This document shows, in pieces, positions 58,225-64,000 of a stretch of DNA of 64,000 nt. Every line of letters starts with the position of its first letter. Positions within the stretch are counted from its first letter, which is position 1. The notes beneath the pieces were generated by a model. That model was not told the DNA's origin. It did no database searches and was given only the letters and a program-made list of their open reading frames with translations. The position numbers and the translations under genes were made by a program. The stretch comes from Acheta domesticus (Eukaryota; Arthropoda; Insecta; Orthoptera; Gryllidae), in the NCBI GenBank assembly GCA_031308135.1, contig JAHLJT010000631.1:152145425-152209424 (forward strand). Reading direction: 5' to 3'.

Positions 58225-59130
58225 AATGTTGCGGCATGGAGTTGTACAGGTCTCGAATAGAGTCCTCTGCTAGTCCATCCCATGCAGCTGATTCTGATTG
58301 CACACCCCAGAACACCCCAAACATTCACGATCGAGGAGAGGTCTGGGGATGCGGTTGGCCATAGCAGAGTATCCAAGGCTACAAGGCATGCTTGGAAGAT
58401 GGCTGCGGTATGCGGACGCGCCTTGTTTTATTGAAATAGGGCATGGGCGTGAGCGTTCACGAACGGCAGGGCCATCGGTTGCAGGATCTCCTGAATGTAC
58501 CGTGCGGCTGTATCGGTGCCTCCGAGGAACACTAACGAGGAACGGGCACCATGGGATATGGCGCCCCACACCATCACCAGGCTGACGGGACGTTTGATGG
58601 AATACCACAAACCACTCGTCGTGGCACTACCCCACTACGCCTGCAGAAACGGACCCGGTGGTCGTCTCCATCAAGGCAGCAGTGGGACTCGTCGCTGAAG
58701 ATAACCTGCTGTCAGACTGCATGGCCCCAAGTCCGTCGTTCCCGACACCAGGCGAGTCTATCGACATTGCTGTGGTGTAAATGGCAGGCGTCGTAACGGT
58801 CGGTGTGCGGCGAGCCCTGCGTCGTGCAACCGCCTGCCAATGGTACTGGCACTTGCAGGATGTGACAGTGCAGGCTGCATAGCCCGCTGAATAGCACATA
58901 TCATTGTCATTGAAACTTTTCGCGCGTGGCGGACAATCCGTCGATCCTGCATTTGCATCCTGGTATGTGCAGATCCTGCATTTCGTATGTGCGTGCCTTC
59001 CTCAATCCATTGCCGCCAAGAGCGGGCGATGGTGTTGTCCATACGACCGGTGTGGCGCGCAATACGGTGATAGGATCAACCAGCTTCCCGCACACTCATG
59101 GCCCCTCTCGAAAGCATTTAAATGGACAAG
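58225..59130 (-). pseudogene. Tc1-like transposase, dead
   Basis: Minus-strand blocks in order are SVREAG then SYHRIARHTGRMDNTIARSW (N-terminal helix-turn-helix DNA-binding region), RRLHDAGLAAHRPLRRLPFT with PQQCR (second HTH end), then VMVWGAISHGARSSLVFLGG, TDTAARYIQEILQPMALPF, HALFQ with a damaged N-KARPHTA (the second catalytic-Asp region reads K instead of D), and ASPDLSSIVNVWG near the catalytic end (DL-x-x-I-E expected; E is V). C-terminal SMPQHF closes the gene. Frameshifts occur between blocks and two catalytic acids look lost. Terminal repeats not identified. It adjoins a diverged dispersed-repeat copy at its 3' end. Confidence 0.88.
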
Positions 59131-59134
59131 TGGC

Positions 59135-60750
59135 TGTCAAACGCGTCGCCTAGGCATAGTGTACGTGCAGGTGAAGCTCTGGCGGCGGTACCCGATGTCG
59201 CAATGGCTGGCGCGGCCGTTTGAATCACTCTTATCTAGACCGGTGTGCATGACGTCACGCACCTACCACCGACCCCCCAGTGAGCGGCTGACCGTGAAAA
59301 CGAAATCATTAGCGAATGGTGTGCAAAATACCCACCGAGTTTGCAGCAGATCAGTAGGGTCCTTCGGGATTAATGATGATCAGTGTATTTAAAATGTTTA
59401 TGATTCAATAACAATATGAAGGATTATACATTAGTACGTACATTATTACATAACTCAAAACAATATCGGACTCTTTATCATAACTAATACTGTAATTCCA
59501 CTAATGGAATATTCTATTCTTCTATTAGATAACATTTTTGGAAGAGACAGAGTTAACATTTTAAGACAATAATATTTTATGCAATAGTATATAATATAAC
59601 GAATTAGTTCGATTTGAAACAATAAATAATGTTAACAAATAGGTGCCGAGAGGGGCCACGTGAGATAATTTTGACCCCAGGCTTGATTATTTTTTATGTA
59701 CAGTTTTGTTTGAGAATGTAAATTCTCGTGATTTTCAGAATATTTTCAATAATCTTCAATCAGTAGATTTCGTTACTCATCCCATGCATGCGGCCTATGT
59801 GAATTACCAGAATTTATTTAATCTCGCAAATTTTGCTGGGTCGCAAAGCTACTTAAAGCATCTGTAGGTTGAAAATTTTAACATGCAGCAGTTCTTTCAA
59901 AAACACTAAACACTTCGCTATTGCTCCAGTATATACAAAAGGAAACCTTTCTTCTCTAGCAGAAATAAAATTAACGGGGCTGATGTTTTCCCACCGATAT
60001 TGCCAGAAACACCGGCAAAGGCCCACTGCCTTCGTTACAGGAGACCGCCGTTTGCCCCTCTCTTGCCCCTTTTCTGCTCGGGCTTCTTCTCCAAGCGCCT
60101 TATCTCGGAAAGTAAAGCAGCTCCGAAGTCATTCCTTGTCAAATTGACAATCGCTGAACTAATCTTTATTCCATGGTTAGTCAGTAGGCAGAGATTTAAC
60201 AGAATAGATATTTCGCTACCGATCTGGTTAATGACGCGGTCCCTTGTTTGTACATTGCATATTTTGATTTTGAGGATACTTTACATCAACTTTCAACAGT
60301 ATTCTTCACATTTTCTCAAAATTGGCTTCAAATTTATTGTTTTGTTCTGGAGGAGACCAAAACACTCATAAAAATCACACATGTCTCATTTTGGTGAAAT
60401 TCTGTTAAACTTCAATAAGTGTCGATGTTCAAATTATTTTCAGTGTCTTCCTACAACTGCAATATTAAGGATAGAGAATTTTGGTGAAATTAAATTTATT
60501 CTCAACATTTGAGTCGATAAATAATGTAATGTCCTTTTGTAAAAATATCACTAATTTTTCATTAATTTTCATTAACATTAGACCTGTATTAAAGGCACGT
60601 ATTTTTCAATAAAGACTTCGATTTTTCTTCCTTTAACATTTTGCACCTATAGAGCTAATGAACTAAATATCATGGCAAAAACATTATATACATACAATAC
60701 ACACATACATTTGCATGTATATTTTTGTTTTTTCAAAAATTACACTAATA
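59135..60750. other. Upstream flank of the Tc1 copy, then AT-rich DNA without gene
   Basis: 59135-59350 is GC-rich like the Tc1 gene and is probably its leader. 59400-60330 shows nothing recognisable. 60330-60750 has weak similarity to internal units of the dispersed repeat. Confidence 0.4.
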
Positions 60751-60754
60751 TAAT

Positions 60755-61260
60755 TTTTACTACGTATATACGGAGTATATATGTGGTATAGGGAAAGTTA
60801 CGTAATGCTGCGCGAAAAAATGGCGGATTTTTAACAGAAAAAATGTCATTGCCAGGCCCTGATAACGCACAAATGGATTAATCCAGTTGCCAAATTAAGA
60901 AAAGAAAATCTCCTAACACGTAGTGCAGTCAGAATGTATCTTTCTTGGGTCCTAAATACTGAAAACCCAATTCAAAGCAAAACGTCTCTCCATCTGTCCG
61001 TCTGTCTGTGAACATCGCTAGCGATTAAACCGTTCAGCCGATTTTCTCCAAACTTTATATTCTCCAATTGATCTAACTGATCTCGTAGCCCCTTGAATTT
61101 GAAACTGATATTTTAATTTTGGGGGTACTTTACATGAAGCCCCTTAGACATTTTCAAAATTTAAAAAAACGGTGCCAATAATTTAAAATAAATTTTGTTG
61201 TTGGATAGTCTCAAGGACGTTTAAGAGAATGGCGCAGGTCTCGTGTTGGTTGGAAACTGA
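60755..61260 (-). repeat. Dispersed repeat family, tail copy
   Basis: Minus-oriented: shortened palindrome, GTTACGTAATGCTGCGCGAA, TCCTAACACGTAGTGCAG, TCCATCTGTCCGTCTGTCTG, GGGGGTACTTTACATGAAGC. Confidence 0.75.
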
Positions 61261-61325
61261 TTTTTCGAAAATTGAAAAAATTTAAAGTTTCCCTGGGTCT
61301 TCCTACAACTAAATTTATGAAGATA

Positions 61326-61862
61326 CAATTTTTACTTTCCCGTATACGTACGTACATTCGGACTAATATACGTAGTACATGGAAAGTTATGTAATGCTGC
61401 AGAAAATCGATTTGAGATTTCAACGGAAATACACGATTTGGTGATACATTTTTTTCTTAATGAAATCCGTTCATAAACTAGTGGTGCAACAGAATAGGAC
61501 AAACTTTGCCGTATTATTTTTATATTTTCTTTGGTCTCGGTTAACTATTCGGACTTGCCACATTCTCGTGCCAGTTGCCATCTATCGCCACCCAAAGTAC
61601 ATTTTTTTGACATTTCTTAATTTTTCGTGTTCCTAATGGTAGAACGGAAATATTACTTTTAAAATAATAAAGAACAGTAAAACCTCGTCCTAAATGTCAA
61701 TTTTCTTTGCAAAAGTTGTAGCCACATTTAAAAAAAGAGTTTCAGCGCTATTAAAAATGCAAAATTTGAAGCTGTTTTTCACAGAACATTTTGGAAACAC
61801 TATTGTATATGTGAGCGTAAGTGCTTCAAATGACTTCAAATGAAGTTATTCGTGAAGTTTTG
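61326..61862. repeat. Dispersed repeat family: minus tail (variant 2) joined to plus head
   Basis: A palindrome at 61330-61390, tail variant 2 (GCAGAAAATCGATTTGAGAT), then from about 61477 a plus head ACTAGTGGTGCAACAG running to 61862, where it meets the type-2 repeat. Confidence 0.75.
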
Positions 61863-62262
61863 CAGGAAAATATTTAGTTTTCGCAGCAAATGCTGCACCA
61901 TTTGCAATGAGTTAAATATTTGTTGCATGGTTTTAGAATACTCTTCTCTAATTGTGGCCCTATGAAATGCATTTTTATATTGTCCAGGTTATCAGACTTC
62001 TTTTTCCAATACAATTTTACAAAACCTTTGTATTGTATTTTTATGTTGTTGTAGAATTCACATAGTTTTGACAACACTGCGATGGAAACAGTGAGTTGCT
62101 CGCTTCTTGGTTGAATTGCATGTTTTGAAATGATAGCCAAAATGTTAGTAGCGTTGAAAGTGCCATATTTCAATTCTACGTACGTATCTCTTTTCAATAA
62201 TGAAAATGTATGCTGGTGTTGGAAAGTATATGCTGTTGTAGCACCACTAGTTTTAAATTTCA
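61858..62262 (-). repeat. Type-2 repeat with a 130-codon open frame
   Basis: Minus-strand copy of the sequence at 31357-31695, starting ACTAGTGGTGCTACAACAGC. It is open for 130 codons (62266-61874). The frame contains SIAVLSKLCEFYNNIKIQYK and FVKLYWKKKSDNL, positions that are also conserved in the other copy (SIAVLSELCEFYN, LYWKKKPDTL). No known domain. It may be part of an unrecognised element gene that shares its end with the non-coding repeat. Confidence 0.6.
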
Positions 62263-62269
62263 TCATATA

Positions 62270-63540
62270 ATTATTTTTTAGTCAAAGAAAGTGGTGTCTT
62301 CTCATTTCGCTTATTTATTGATGTATTTAAAATCATATTTATTTTAGAGTGATAAAGTAATTTTAGTAAGGAAAGTATTTTTGATGGGGTAAAATATTAC
62401 TTTCCCCATTGTGTTCGATCCGAGAAATGATAACTTGATTTAGTAGGAAATAAAATCCCGTGTTAGTAGTGACGTATGTAATAGTAAGGTTTGTAATAAT
62501 GTAAATGTAGCCGGAGATATTGAGAAAAACGTATTTTTAGGTTATAACTGAGAAGTAGTATACAAAACAGAGAGTTAAAAAATTCTGGTCATTATTTTAC
62601 GTTCTCTGTAAATTACAAATATTATCTAAAAATATAAATATAATGTAAATACTTAAAACATGTTCATCAAAAACACCATAAAGTTTTACAGCAGTACGTT
62701 TACTATTTTCTAAAATAATGGATCAAATGTTCAGACTAATTATAATGGAAAATATCGGGCTTCAGCGCGCTAAGTGGAAAATTAGATTCGGATCCTTCCA
62801 TTTATATCAATGTACGAAGTAGTCAGTGTTGAGTGTCGTCTGTAATATTTTAATACCTACATGATATTTAGAGCATTTGTCTCTCTATAGAATGCCTAAT
62901 AAAAATGATAAAAACTGCTCGGTGGTACTAAAAGTATAACTTTTTGCCAATGAATATGCTGCTGAAAATCTCATATAAGTAATTTTATGCAATCTTAAAC
63001 ATTGCGCTGCTAAGCTGAAAATTGCTCATCCTGCACCTGTGATTGCGAGACTACGTCATCAATATCAACGTCACAATGTACGTCATCGTCATCAACATCA
63101 AAATCAGACGTCAGAAATAAGTAGCTCCGTTGCGTTTGAATCTTTGCTATATGTTGAAACGTGTGTGAGGTAAATATTAATGTGATCAATAAATACGTTT
63201 TCTCGATTTAATAATCTACGTGCATATCACTTTATAATTTCATAATGCCTAAATAAAGGTTTTGCATATTTATTGGTTGGAATTATCTATTTTATTATTA
63301 TTATTGTTATGACGTTAACTGCTTTTACATAGTTGCTTTTTCAGCCAAAGAAGATTTTGTTTTTAAATGGCTTTGAGTTAAACAAATTAATTTTTGCTAC
63401 AATTCAGAGTACTGAATTAAATCGATGTGAAACTTGTACATTCGATTTAGTAAGACGGACATTTTAATTGGTAAAAGACCCCTAATACGCAAAGATTAAT
63501 GAGAAGATAAGAAGGTTTAGGACTGTCAGTGTTATTAACT
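62270..63540. other. No gene seen
   Basis: AT-rich sequence. Short (ATT)n and a GTCATCGTCATCAACATC-type run at about 63050-63110 are the only patterns noted. Confidence 0.4.
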
Positions 63541-63575
63541 GAAGAGAGTGGCGATTATTGCTTAGAGTAATGGTG

Positions 63576-63640
63576 ACTTACCATGGCGCTCCGGGGCAGC
63601 AGTGCGCGTGCGCGGCGTCGCGTGGCGGGCGCCTTTATAG
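63576..63640 (-). promoter_or_regulatory. Candidate core promoter with ATG-only first exon
   Basis: On the minus strand CTATAAAGGC (TATA box, 63640-63631) is followed about 30 bases later by GCACTG-type sequence as a possible start site. A leader of about 25 bases and GCGCC-ATG (63584-63582) follow, then at once a consensus donor GTAAGT (63581-63576). A first coding exon that ends right after the ATG or a few codons later is usual for insect cuticular protein genes. GC content is very high around it. A plus-strand reading of the same stretch also starts at ATG (63583) and is open for 35 codons, but lacks a TATA box. Confidence 0.5.
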
Positions 63641-63699
63641 CGGCGCGCGGGGCGGCGCAGGCGCAGGCGCAGGACGAGAGGGCCGAGTGAAAGGGGCTT

Positions 63700-64000
63700 C
63701 CTCAGAGGAGATGAGGAATACGTTTTCGCACCTGCGTCTCCTCTTCCCACTGCTCATCCCGACTACCTTGGAAGGAGACAGAGAGGAGCGCTTCTTTGGG
63801 CTTATGATAAATAGCATGCATGAAATTCAACCTTGAGTTGGTTCCAATGTGACGCAGCAGAATGGGATGGTGAAGCAACTTCTAAAGTTAACGGGGACAT
63901 TATAAGGAATATTTAGAGAAAATTAAATAAAATAATATGAATGTAAACATGTAGTCTTATCAACCATAAACTCAGGTTCCATAAACGCAATATTCTATTA
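63700..64000. other. No gene seen
   Basis: Sequence right of the GC-rich promoter-like patch shows no recognised feature up to the window edge. Confidence 0.4.

Noticed and set aside
63558..63836. 92-codon plus-strand frame over the GC-rich patch
   Set aside because: It has no known domain, and the minus-strand TATA-ATG-GTAAGT arrangement explains the patch better.

Overview
This window looks like intergenic or intronic DNA from a large, AT-rich, repeat-laden insect genome. The evidence is the set of repeats (R4/Dong-type, jockey-type, BEL/Pao, hAT, pogo, Tc1, THAP/P-like), a chitin-binding RR-type cuticular protein exon, GT-AG introns and tRNA-derived SINEs. A polyneopteran insect is possible, but nothing in the sequence fixes the species. 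Nearly all recognisable coding sequence belongs to mobile elements, and most of it is broken. Family names are from memory of protein signatures, not from a search.

0-14.7 kb: The window opens inside the 3' part of an R4/Dong-like non-LTR retrotransposon (copy A). It ends in a (TAA)n tract that runs into a near-perfect palindrome, followed by a hammerhead-ribozyme-like motif. Next is a 3.4-kb pogo-like unit (2126-5513) with TA-flanked terminal repeats and two dead genes. From about 8.6 to 14.6 kb lies a decayed jockey-type LINE on the minus strand. A second R4/Dong-like element (copy B, 11471-13440) has inserted into it, exactly in an (AAT)n tract that codes for poly-asparagine in the jockey ORF1.

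14.7-31.3 kb: Mostly anonymous AT-rich DNA. It holds a candidate host exon with good splice sites but one in-frame TAG (16902-17313), a hairpin element, a dead copy of an unnamed arthropod multicopy gene (about 20.8-22.0 kb), a GC-rich island and two (TA)n microsatellites. From 25 kb begins a swarm of copies of one unusual dispersed repeat. It has a head beginning ACTAGTGGTGCTACA, an array of about four diverged units of roughly 300 bp, and a tail that ends in a palindrome. An RR-type cuticular protein terminal exon lies at 30926-31288 (minus).

31.3-64 kb: More copies of the same repeat, a dead BEL/Pao retrotransposon (37.2-40.6 kb), a dead hAT transposase of the DUF4371 type (47.2-49.3 kb), several tRNA-derived SINE heads, several foldback MITEs, and a THAP-domain (P-superfamily-like) transposon with an 8-bp target duplication and an intact intron (51253-54855) lying inside a copy of the dispersed repeat. 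A dead Tc1-like transposase lies at 58.2-59.1 kb. Near the right edge a minus-strand TATA box, short leader and ATG followed at once by GTAAGT (63576-63640) look like the first exon of a host gene. It could belong to the cuticular protein gene whose last exon is 32 kb away, but that link is inference.

There is no operon-like layout. The logic of the region is nesting: R4/Dong in jockey, THAP element in the dispersed repeat, Tc1 in or beside a repeat copy, and repeat copies joined head to tail.
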